Source of the DNA: Sphingomonadaceae bacterium
GTDB lineage: Bacteria > Pseudomonadota > Alphaproteobacteria > Sphingomonadales > Sphingomonadaceae
Direction of reading: 5' to 3'
Assembly: GCA_019239785.1 (NCBI GenBank)
Contig: JAFAZM010000202.1
Coordinates: forward strand, 1 to 12,573
DNA length: 12,573 bases
Shown here in pieces: positions 6,383-12,572 of this stretch. The translations under genes and the position numbers were made by a program. The stretch's first letter is position 1. Each line of letters opens with the position of its first letter. The notes beneath the pieces are model-generated. The model saw only the letters and a list, made by a program, of their open reading frames with translations, was not told where the DNA came from and did not search any database.

Positions 6383-7879
6383 ATGGACCGATCGAACGAC
6401 ATCCTCACCCCCGACGCCTTGGCCTTCGTGGCCGGCATGCACCGCCGCTTCGAGGGCCGCAGGCAGGAATTGCTTGCGGCCCGCGCGGAGCGGCAGCAGG
6501 CGTTCGACGCCGGCGCGCTGCCCGATTTCCTGCCGGAGACCGCGGCGATCCGTGCCGGCGACTGGACGGTGGCGCCGATCCCCGCCGACCTGATGGACCG
6601 GCGCGTGGAGATCACCGGCCCCACCGACCGCAAGATGGTGATCAACGCGCTGAACTCCGGCGCGCAATGCTTCATGGCCGATTTCGAGGATGCGACCGCG
6701 CCGAGCTGGGCGAACATGGTCGAGGGGCAAGCCAATCTCTACGATTATTGGCGCGGGAACCTGTCCTACGACGATCCCGCTTCCGGCAAATCCTATCGGC
6801 TGAACGACGAGCGTGCGGTGCTCATGGTCCGCCCGCGCGGCTGGCATCTCGACGAGCGCCATGTCGGCGTCTCCGGCAGCCTGTTCGATTTCGGCCTCTA
6901 CATCTGGCACAATGCCCATCTCGCGCTCGAAGCCGGGTCGGGCCCCTATTTCTATTTGCCCAAGCTCGAAAGCCATCACGAAGCGGCGCTCTGGAGCGAC
7001 GTCTTCGCTTATGCTGAGGAACGGCTGGAGCTCGCGCGCGGCACGATCAAGGCGACGGTGCTGATCGAGACGATCCCCGCCGCCTTCGAGATGGACGAAA
7101 TCCTCCACGCGCTGAAGGAGAATGTCGTCGGCCTCAATTGCGGGCGCTGGGACTATATCTTCTCGACGATCAAGCGGCTCGGCCGCACGCCGGAGCGGCT
7201 CACCCCGGACCGGGCGGCGATGACGATGGATAAGGCCTTCCTCGCCGCTTACTCGCTGAAGCTGGTCGAGACCTGCCACCGCCGCGGCGCCTTCGCGATG
7301 GGCGGCATGGCCGCGCAGATCCCGGTCAAGGGCGACGATGACGCCAATGAGATCGCGTTCGCCAAGGTCCGCGCCGACAAGGCGCGCGAGGCGCGCAACG
7401 GCCATGACGGCACCTGGGTCGCCCACCCCGGCATGGTCGGCATCGCACAGGAGGCGTTCGACCGGCCCAACCAGCTCGACCGAAAGATCGAGAGCGGCGT
7501 GACGCGCGAGGACATGCTGCGTCTGCACGAAGGCCCGCGCACCGAGGCGGGCGTGCGCGAGAATGTCCGCGTCGGCGTCCAATATATCGCCGCCTGGCTC
7601 GCCGGCCGCGGCGCCGTGCCGCTCTACAATCTCATGGAGGATGCGGCGACCGCCGAGATCTGCCGCACCCAGCTGTGGCAATGGCTGCGGTTCGGGGCAG
7701 CGCTGGACGACGGGCGCGTGGTGACGCGGGCATTGTTCGATGCGATCCTGGCGGACGAGATGGCGGCGCTGCCGCAGAGCCGCGAGCTCGATGAGGCGCG
7801 TGATCTTTTCGTGCAGCTCGTCACTGCCGACGAGCTGGAAGAGTTTCTGACCATCCCGGCCTATGCGAAGCTCGACTGA
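6383..7879 (+). CDS. aceB: Malate synthase A
   Basis: Condenses glyoxylate with acetyl-CoA to malate, the second step of the glyoxylate shunt. The 498-aa protein is of the short A type (E. coli AceB is 533 aa), not the roughly 720-aa G type. Recognisable blocks are ITGPTDRKMVINALNSGAQ, FMADFEDATAPSWANM, the signature region KLESHHEAALW, VLIETIPAAFEMDEIL, GLNCGRWDYIFS and NLMEDAATAEICR. The Asp at about 420 in this last block aligns with the catalytic base of the family. ATG 6383 (MDRSNDILTPDALAFVAGMH) is the natural start, but only weak GCCGGA precedes it. The 5' side is taken up by the 271-bp repeat, whose leader ORF stops 9 nt upstream, so translation may depend on coupling or on unfolding of that stem. 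Third gene of the aceA operon. Confidence 0.97.
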   Translation: MDRSNDILTPDALAFVAGMHRRFEGRRQELLAARAERQQAFDAGALPDFLPETAAIRAGDWTVAPIPADLMDRRVEITGPTDRKMVINALNSGAQCFMADFEDATAPSWANMVEGQANLYDYWRGNLSYDDPASGKSYRLNDERAVLMVRPRGWHLDERHVGVSGSLFDFGLYIWHNAHLALEAGSGPYFYLPKLESHHEAALWSDVFAYAEERLELARGTIKATVLIETIPAAFEMDEILHALKENVVGLNCGRWDYIFSTIKRLGRTPERLTPDRAAMTMDKAFLAAYSLKLVETCHRRGAFAMGGMAAQIPVKGDDDANEIAFAKVRADKAREARNGHDGTWVAHPGMVGIAQEAFDRPNQLDRKIESGVTREDMLRLHEGPRTEAGVRENVRVGVQYIAAWLAGRGAVPLYNLMEDAATAEICRTQLWQWLRFGAALDDGRVVTRALFDAILADEMAALPQSRELDEARDLFVQLVTADELEEFLTIPAYAKLD

Positions 7880-7900
7880 GCCAAAGCGAAGGCCGCAAAC

Positions 7901-8016
7901 AAGAAGAAGACCCTCACCCTGCCCTCTCCCGCGAGCGGGAGAGGGTTAGAACAGGAAGTGCCGACGCACTCCTTCTCCCGCTTGTGGGAGAAGGTTGGGA
8001 TGAGGGTCTTGTTCTT
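7901..8016. repeat. Intergenic double-hairpin repeat with imperfect terminal inverted repeats
   Basis: Begins 21 nt after the aceB stop. Outer arms 7901-7920 and 7997-8016 are inverted repeats with about three mismatches (ACCCTCACCC type against GGGATGAGGGT). Inside are two perfect hairpins: CCCTCTCCCG-cgag-CGGGAGAGGG (7922-7945) and CCTTCTCCC-gcttgt-GGGAGAAGG (7971-7994). This CCCTCACCC...CTCTCCCGC pattern resembles a widespread family of short palindromic intergenic repeats in proteobacteria (from memory). It is well placed to end or stabilise the aceA-aceB mRNA, but no T-run follows either hairpin, so it is not a standard intrinsic terminator. It occupies the first part of the 415-bp gene-free stretch 7880-8294. 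Confidence 0.75.
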
Positions 8017-8124
8017 ATTCTCTCCGAGCTTCCCTCGTCGCCGTTGCCGTCGGTCGGCCCCTCTCCCCGAAACCGTGCAGGGAAAGAACGGCTCGTCCAG
8101 AATCGCAAAACGTCCGAATGCGCA

Positions 8125-8159
8125 CACCAAGAGTTGGTGAAAACCGCCGCGAGTTGGTG
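8125..8159 (+). promoter_or_regulatory. Candidate upstream activator sites (two GAGTTGGTG boxes)
   Basis: The 9-bp sequence GAGTTGGTG occurs twice, at 8131-8139 and 8151-8159, exactly 20 bp (about two helical turns) apart. The first is the right half of a palindrome CACCAA-gag-TTGGTG (8125-8139); the second is flanked by CGAG...CTCG. They lie roughly 90-125 bp upstream of the predicted start of the sigma-54-type promoter at 8225. That is the usual distance for binding sites of a sigma-54 activator such as PspF. The regulator that binds them is not in the window. Confidence 0.4.
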
Positions 8160-8224
8160 CTCGTAAATCCGGCGTTCAGGAGCCTCTTCGGCATTTTCCG
8201 CGGTTTTCCGCCATTTTTTCCACT

Positions 8225-8240
8225 TGGCACGGCCGATGCA
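8225..8240 (+). promoter_or_regulatory. Sigma-54-type promoter (-24/-12)
   Basis: TGGCACGGCCGATGCA matches the sigma-54 consensus TGGCACG-N4-TTGCA except for one T-to-A change in the -12 block. GG and GC dinucleotides are separated by exactly 10 nt. Transcription would start near 8251, leaving a leader of about 44 nt before the 36-aa peptide gene at 8295. A sigma-54 promoter ahead of a PspC-domain gene agrees with the known sigma-54/PspF control of the E. coli psp operon. Confidence 0.6.
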
Positions 8241-8294
8241 AAACCCTTGGCATGACCGCGGGATGGTCCCTCGGCCGGTTCAAGGAGACTTAAA

Positions 8295-8405
8295 ATGACG
8301 CTTTCGCTGAACACCCTGCAGACGATGGCCATCTCGGTGATGGGCATGCTCCTCACCAGCAGCCTGTTCCTTGCCGTCGCCGTCGGTCCGGTCCCGGGCA
8401 TCTAA
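8295..8405 (+). CDS. Small hydrophobic peptide, 36 aa
   Basis: ATG 8295 to TAA 8405 encodes a 36-residue peptide (MTLSLNTLQTMAISVMGM, then LLTSSLFLAVAVGPVPGI). Residues about 9-31 form one hydrophobic helix, so it should sit in the inner membrane or be an exported peptide. A textbook Shine-Dalgarno (AAGGAGA, 7 nt spacing) argues that it is translated. It is the first gene after the sigma-54-type promoter and 52 nt upstream of the PspC-domain gene, so it is probably part of the same stress-response transcript. I do not recognise a named family. It is an otherwise easily missed small gene. Confidence 0.65.
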   Translation: MTLSLNTLQTMAISVMGMLLTSSLFLAVAVGPVPGI

Positions 8406-8457
8406 TGTCCGGCCGGTCCGCTCCGGACCGCTCAACCCTCAATTCGGATTTGAAGAC

Positions 8458-8646
8458 ATGCATACCGACTTCGCACTCGACAAAGGCAATGCCAAGCTGC
8501 TCGGCGTCTGCGCCGGCCTGGCGCGCAGCACCGGCTGGGATCCCCTGCTGGTCCGGCTCGGCGCGGTCGTCCTGACCCTCTGCCTGTTCGGTCCGCTGAT
8601 GCTGGCCCTCTACTTCGTCACCGCGTTCGTGGCCGAGAGCCGCTGA
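8458..8646 (+). CDS. PspC-domain envelope-stress protein, 62 aa
   Basis: A short PspC-domain protein: the motif NAKLLGVCAGLARSTGWDP, followed by LLVRLGAVVLTLCLFGPL and a membrane helix (about residues 33-58), matches the PspC core. The E. coli PspC is about 119 aa, so this is the domain alone. PspC is an inner-membrane sensor/effector of the phage-shock response. ATG 8458 (MHTDFALDKGN) is preferred over an in-frame upstream start at 8371, because the extension would overlap the 36-aa gene and is basic low-complexity. Its ribosome site is weak (GAAG). Probably co-transcribed with the peptide genes on either side. Confidence 0.88.
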   Translation: MHTDFALDKGNAKLLGVCAGLARSTGWDPLLVRLGAVVLTLCLFGPLMLALYFVTAFVAESR

Positions 8647-8654
8647 GCCTCGCC

Positions 8655-8804
8655 ATGGACGCGGCCGTCCGCCGGACCTTCTCCGCCGCCGCCTTCCGGA
8701 CCGCGAATGCGGCGCAGGCCATGCTGATGTTCGGCCCGACCGCGGCCCTCGCCGCTTTGCTCGCCGCCTGGCTGGCCGGATTCCGCTGGGCGCCCGCCGG
8801 CTGA
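8655..8804 (+). CDS. Putative small membrane protein, 49 aa
   Basis: ATG 8655, 8 nt after the PspC stop, opens a 49-residue frame, MDAAVRRTFSAAAFRTANAA, then QAMLMFGPTAALAALLAAWL, ending in AGFRWAPAG. A basic N-terminal half is followed by one hydrophobic helix (about 22-43). Tight spacing and co-direction suggest it is the last gene of the psp-like unit. No clear Shine-Dalgarno is present, so translation could be coupled to pspC. It ends 6 nt before the stop of the convergent DUF2063 gene. No family recognised; coding status is moderately supported. Confidence 0.5.
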   Translation: MDAAVRRTFSAAAFRTANAAQAMLMFGPTAALAALLAAWLAGFRWAPAG

Positions 8805-8810
8805 AGAAGC

Positions 8811-9605
8811 TCAGGCCGAGGTCACCAGCCCGACCGAGGACGCCGCGGGAAGCCAGAGCGCCAAGTCCGCAAGCAGGGCGCCGCCATCCCGTCCCGACAT
8901 CGAAGCCGCCGCCGCGGCCGCCTGCTGCACCTCCGCGCCGTGGCCACCGAGCGCCTCGAGCCAGGCGAGCTGCCAGGACCGCAGCCTGTGCGCCCGCACC
9001 TGCCAACGGCTCCGCGCCACCGCGACCAGGCTTTCGCCCTGCTCCGGCACAATTGCCTTGCCGCCGTCATCCGCCGCGTCCAGCAACGGCAGCAGGTCGA
9101 AATCGAGCCGCAGCAGCCGCACGCTGTCCGGCAGCTTCAGCCTGAGCCCCGGCAGCATCGCCGCGTCCGCTGTCAGCAGCGGCCCCGGCCGCCGCTCCAG
9201 TCCTTCGGCGCGCTGCACCTCGGCGCGCGCCCGCTCCAGCCGCGCGACTTGCGCCGGCAGCGCGGTCAGCGGTCCGCCATCCTGGGGGCGCGTCGCCTCG
9301 AGATGGTCGGCGAAGCCGGCGCCGTAATCGTAGAGGCTGAAATGGCGCGGCGGCTGCGTGGCGATGTAGGATTCGGCGAACAGTCCGAACACCGTATCGC
9401 CGACCAGCAGCAGCAGGGCGGGATAATCCTCGCGAAGGGTCTGCAGCAGGCGGCTGCGATAGCCGCCGGCATAGATGGCGAAGCGCGCTTCCGCCCGCAG
9501 CCGCGCGTCGCCGGCGATCCGCTCCTTCACCTCGGCGCGGGGCGCCGCGCCGGCCCTGATGCCGTCGAGCATCCAGGCCTGCAGTTCGGCGAGCGCCTCA
9601 GGCAT
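8811..9605 (-). CDS. DUF2063 (HvfC/BufC-like) partner of the MNIO enzyme, 264 aa
   Basis: The start MPEALAELQAWMLDGIRAG, followed by AIYAGGYRSRLLQTLREDYP and the segment LLLLVGDTVFGLFAESYIAT, is typical of the DUF2063 N-terminal domain found in HvfC/BufC proteins. The family works beside DUF692/MNIO enzymes, where it is thought to bind and deliver the precursor; despite a 'DNA-binding' label in databases it is a RiPP-recognition-type partner. The C-terminal half is more variable. ATG 9605 overlaps the end of the DUF692 gene by 8 nt (ATGCCTGA), indicating translational coupling. Last gene of the minus-strand operon, convergent with the psp-like genes. Confidence 0.9.
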   Translation of the reverse strand: MPEALAELQAWMLDGIRAGAAPRAEVKERIAGDARLRAEARFAIYAGGYRSRLLQTLREDYPALLLLVGDTVFGLFAESYIATQPPRHFSLYDYGAGFADHLEATRPQDGGPLTALPAQVARLERARAEVQRAEGLERRPGPLLTADAAMLPGLRLKLPDSVRLLRLDFDLLPLLDAADDGGKAIVPEQGESLVAVARSRWQVRAHRLRSWQLAWLEALGGHGAEVQQAAAAAASMSGRDGGALLADLALWLPAASSVGLVTSA

Positions 9606-10482
9606 GAGCCGGCGCAGCGGCGCGATGCGCGCGCGCCTTGGCAAGCTCGGCCAGCAATTCCTCCCAGGGCGGAATCTCGGCATCCCATTCGAGCAGGGTG
9701 GAGACGGTGCCCGTCCGCCGCTGCGCGAGCGCGTAGAGCGCCCAGACCGGCTCGAGCACCGGGCTGTCATGGGTGTCGAGCAGATGGGTACCGCAGTCGC
9801 GCGGGCCGGCGATATGGAGCTGGACGATCCGCTCGGCGGGCAGCGCCTCGATATAGGCCGCGGCGTCGAAGCCGTGATTGGTCGCGCTGACGAAGACATT
9901 GTTGACGTCGAGCAGCAGGCCGCAGCCCGCATCCTCGGCGAGCCGGCCGAGATATTCCCATTCGGGCATTTGCGCGCCCTTGAACTGGAGATAGGTGCTC
10001 GGGTTTTCGAGGATCAGGGGCCGGCCGAGCCGGTCCTGCACCTCGCGCACCCGCGCCGTCACATGGGCGAGGCTCGCCTCGGTCAGCGGCATCGGCAGCA
10101 GATCGTGGCTGTTCACGCCGGCGATCCCGGTCCAGCAGAGATGGTCGGAGATCCAGGCCGGCTGCAGCCGCTCCGCCAGCGCGGCGAGCTTCCCAAGATA
10201 GGCGCCGTCGAGCGGATCGGCGCTGCCGATCGACAGCGAGACGCCGTGCATGACGACCGGCCGGTGCGCGGCGACATATTCGGCGACGTGCGTGGCATAG
10301 CCATGATGGTCGAGGAAATTCTCGCTCAGCAGCTCGAACCAGTCGACGCCCCAGCCGACCGGCTCGGTGCGCATCAGAAGAGCGAAATGCGGATCGCGCA
10401 GGCCGACGCCGTCGCCGAGGTTCGGCAGGCCGAGCCTCGGCAGGACGGGCGCTGCGGAATCCGACCCAGGGCCTGCACTCAC
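9598..10482 (-). CDS. DUF692 / MNIO-family enzyme (multinuclear non-heme iron-dependent oxidase), 294 aa
   Basis: The protein carries the DUF692 motifs in order: GVGLRDPHF, WFELLSENFLDHHG, VVMHGVSLSIGS, WISDHLCW, LILENPSTYL, LLLDVNNVFV, IVQLHIAGPRD and LLDTHDSPV. The His, Asp, Glu and Asn residues in these blocks are those that bind the iron cluster in MbnB/BufB-type enzymes. Family members (MbnB, TglH, ChrH, BufB) oxidatively rearrange cysteines in peptide substrates, for example to oxazolones or thiooxazoles. The most likely start is GTG 10482 (VSAGPGSDSAAPVLPRLGLP), placing GVGLR at about residue 26. No later ATG/GTG/TTG precedes that motif. This start lies inside the left arm of repeat copy 2 and has no Shine-Dalgarno. 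The frame is open upstream through the element (ATG 10554 is an alternative). A frame continuing far beyond is not a real gene. Confidence 0.93.
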   Translation of the reverse strand: MSAGPGSDSAAPVLPRLGLPNLGDGVGLRDPHFALLMRTEPVGWGVDWFELLSENFLDHHGYATHVAEYVAAHRPVVMHGVSLSIGSADPLDGAYLGKLAALAERLQPAWISDHLCWTGIAGVNSHDLLPMPLTEASLAHVTARVREVQDRLGRPLILENPSTYLQFKGAQMPEWEYLGRLAEDAGCGLLLDVNNVFVSATNHGFDAAAYIEALPAERIVQLHIAGPRDCGTHLLDTHDSPVLEPVWALYALAQRRTGTVSTLLEWDAEIPPWEELLAELAKARAHRAAAPAHA

Positions 10483-10738
10483 GCCCGGAGGCGGTCGTGA
10501 CGGCCTGGCCTTTGTTGTCCGGCAAGGAGTGAGGAGGGAGCGATGAAGATTCATCGTGACCGACGCGGCGACGCCGCCGGGCGGCAAAGGACAGCCCGCC
10601 GCTTCGCGGTCGGCCGGAGAGGCCGGCTGCCGGCGTCGAACACCTTGGTCGGGTTGCCTGACCCGCCCGGCGGCGCTCTCCTTGTCAGCCGGCCTCTCCG
10701 GCCGATCACGACCACCTCCGGACGTGAGTGCAGACCCT
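10468..10738. repeat. 271-bp structured repeat element, copy 2 (ferritin-like/MNIO operon)
   Basis: Same length and same internal layout as the copy at 6101-6371. Outer arms are 10468-10491 and 10715-10738, the inner 20-bp perfect inverted repeat is 10610-10629 with 10686-10705, and the apical hairpin is TCGGGttgCCTGA (10649-10661), at the same offset (181) as in copy 1. The arms share only the ends AGGG and CCGGAGG with copy 1; the 13-nt middle (CCTGCACTCACGC) differs but is matched by its own partner arm. The two imperfect arm pairs become G-U pairs in the minus-strand transcript. The element takes up nearly the whole gap between the ferritin-like gene (stop 4 nt away) and the DUF692 gene, whose start codon is in the arm. 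Confidence 0.88.
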
Positions 10739-10742
10739 CGCA

Positions 10743-12572
10743 TCAGGTCGAAGGCGGGAAGGCCAGGCGGAGATCGCTCGGCTTCTGCTTCGGCTTGGCC
10801 GGCGTCTGGCGATAGTTCATCACCTCGTCGAACGCCTTGTAGGCGACGTCGTGGACGAGATCGCCGATATTGTAGCGCATCCGGCAGATCGGATCGGAGG
10901 TGATGGCGTTGGTCGTCGGATCGGTCTCGAAGTCGAAGATCTGCATCACCCCTTCGGTCGGATAGAGCTGCGAGGCCGAGATCGGCACCGCGCAGCCCCC
11001 CAACGAGGCGCATTTGTTGTCGCTGGGCGCCGAATAGAAGGTGCTCGGCGGCGGCGGCGGCCAGCCGCAATTGCCGCCGAACTTGCGCACCGAGAGGACG
11101 GTGCCGCAATTGCCGGCCGGGGGCGCGGGGGACTTGGCGCCGCTGCCGCTGCAATTGCCGCCGCCGGTCGTCACCTGGACGAAGCCGCAGCCGCCCTGGG
11201 CATGGCAATTGTTCGAGCCTTTGCAGGTGTGGAAGAGCGAGACCTGCGCGCAGTCGTTGCCGCCGTGCGTGTCGAAATCGAGGCCCTGGCAGCTGTGCTT
11301 GAGGCCGGGCGGCGGCGGCTCGAGGCCGAGCGACAGGTCCGGCGTCTGGCCGGTGACCGCCCAGGCGATCGCCATCCGGTCGCCCGAGCCGGCCATGGAG
11401 GGGTAGGGGAAGAGCACCGTCGTGCCGGCCGGCGGCGACCAATAATCGTTGAGCACGGTGGTGACGCCGGCGATGGCGCCGATCACGGCCTGGCTCAGCA
11501 AAGTGTGGCTGTCCCCCTGACCGGCGAGCCGGTTCAGCGCGCCGGCAATGTCGTCGGCGCTCGGCAGCACATTGTTGTATTGGTTCTTGTCATATTCCGG
11601 CGTCTTCAGGTCGGCCGGCTGCCAATGGCCGACCTTCGGATTGTTCGCCCAGGTCGTGATCGACCCGGCGTCGATCAGCGCCTGCACCTCCTGGAAGCGT
11701 TCGTAATGATCCTTGTGGTCGTTGGCGAAGCGCGCCGCGGCGTCCGCGGAGGGGGCGAGATCGCCCTTGTCGTCATAGCTCGGATAGTCCGATTCCAGCG
11801 CCTCCCTGTCGGAGCAATAGCGCGGCTCGACCGCCTTGAGCGTCGCCTGGTCCTTCTTCAGGATCGAGCCTTCGCCCTGGTCGGTGATCGCGTCCATCAT
11901 CGCGACCATCTGCTGATAGGCGATGTCCGGATAGGTCAGCGCGACGATCGTGTTGAAGCCCATGAACTCGCGCATCGGATGGCCGCCCGAGGCGCTGTTG
12001 AACAGGTCGTTCTGGACGGGATCGTTCTTGCTCGCGTGCGCGAAGACCAGCTCCCAGAGCGTCGAGCCGTCGTCATAGGCAAGGCTCAGATAGTCGTAAT
12101 AGCATTGATACATCCAGCCGATCGTGCCGAACATCGGCAATTGATCATTGGGCTTCCAATTGGCGAACGGCGCAGCGGGGAAATAATCTGGCAGCTTGTC
12201 GTGCTTGATCGCCTTCTTCGCGTCGGCCTCGGGCTGCTCGATCGCGAGGAACAGGCGGATGCGGTCGGAATCGAGCGGGCCGACATTGACCGCCAGATCC
12301 TCGTTCACCGTGTCCTTGAGGTCGATGATGTTCGGGATCACGCTCAGGTTCGGCCCGTAGCAGGTCCAGCCATGGTGCTGGTCCTGCAAGGCGGGGCTGG
12401 TGAAATCCGGCTTGGCCCCGACGACGCTCGCCATGTTCGCCGCCATCTGCAGGTGCAGCATCTCCTGGATGAAGACCGAGAAGACGATGTTGAACGCGGT
12501 CTCGTTGGCATTGGCCGGCTTCGCCGCGGTCTTCGGGCCCGGCCAGAGCCGGCCGAGATAGAGCGCGTTCCC
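10743..12572 (-). CDS. Ferritin-like protein with Cys-rich C-terminal segment (5' end outside window)
   Basis: 609 residues are visible; the frame enters from the right edge as GNALYLGRLWPGPKTAAKPA. The segment FSVFIQEMLHLQMAANMASV carries the E-x2-H motif of the ferritin-like family PF12902 (also the N-terminal part of VioB-type enzymes), suggesting a di-iron-type helical bundle; the earlier helices are off-window. A long region without recognised motifs follows. Visible residues 428-527 hold ten cysteines, many preceded by Asn or GGN (HTCKGSNNC, GGGNC, AGNCG, GGNCG), and two C-x3-GGC units (CHAQGGC 456-462, CASLGGC 521-527), separated by a proline run WPPPPPS. The tail (VMQIFDFETDP to the end) is acidic/aromatic with one more Cys. 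It is first in the visible operon with DUF692 and DUF2063 genes, making the Cys-rich segment a candidate MNIO substrate. No signal peptide can be judged. Confidence 0.85.
   Translation of the reverse strand, partial: GNALYLGRLWPGPKTAAKPANANETAFNIVFSVFIQEMLHLQMAANMASVVGAKPDFTSPALQDQHHGWTCYGPNLSVIPNIIDLKDTVNEDLAVNVGPLDSDRIRLFLAIEQPEADAKKAIKHDKLPDYFPAAPFANWKPNDQLPMFGTIGWMYQCYYDYLSLAYDDGSTLWELVFAHASKNDPVQNDLFNSASGGHPMREFMGFNTIVALTYPDIAYQQMVAMMDAITDQGEGSILKKDQATLKAVEPRYCSDREALESDYPSYDDKGDLAPSADAAARFANDHKDHYERFQEVQALIDAGSITTWANNPKVGHWQPADLKTPEYDKNQYNNVLPSADDIAGALNRLAGQGDSHTLLSQAVIGAIAGVTTVLNDYWSPPAGTTVLFPYPSMAGSGDRMAIAWAVTGQTPDLSLGLEPPPPGLKHSCQGLDFDTHGGNDCAQVSLFHTCKGSNNCHAQGGCGFVQVTTGGGNCSGSGAKSPAPPAGNCGTVLSVRKFGGNCGWPPPPPSTFYSAPSDNKCASLGGCAVPISASQLYPTEGVMQIFDFETDPTTNAITSDPICRMRYNIGDLVHDVAYKAFDEVMNYRQTPAKPKQKPSDLRLAFPPST

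Noticed and set aside
6314..7681. A 455-codon minus-strand frame opposite aceB
   Set aside because: Same reason: an antisense shadow of the conserved malate synthase.
7922..7994. Intrinsic terminator of the aceA-aceB operon
   Set aside because: Both hairpins are strong but neither is followed by a T-run. Kept as a repeat with a possible mRNA-stabilising or ending role.
8811..10482. Direct assignment as a bufferin (bufBC) copper-buffering locus
   Set aside because: The enzyme pair fits, but no bufA-type (DUF2282) small precursor gene is visible. The neighbour is a ferritin-like protein, so the gene symbols were not transferred.
9598..11442. A continuous minus-strand frame of about 614 codons joining an N-terminal extension to the DUF692 enzyme
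   Set aside because: The part above 10482 is a frame-shifted reading of the ferritin-like gene and then of the repeat element. It is Arg/Gly-rich low complexity, and DUF692 enzymes are about 280-290 aa.
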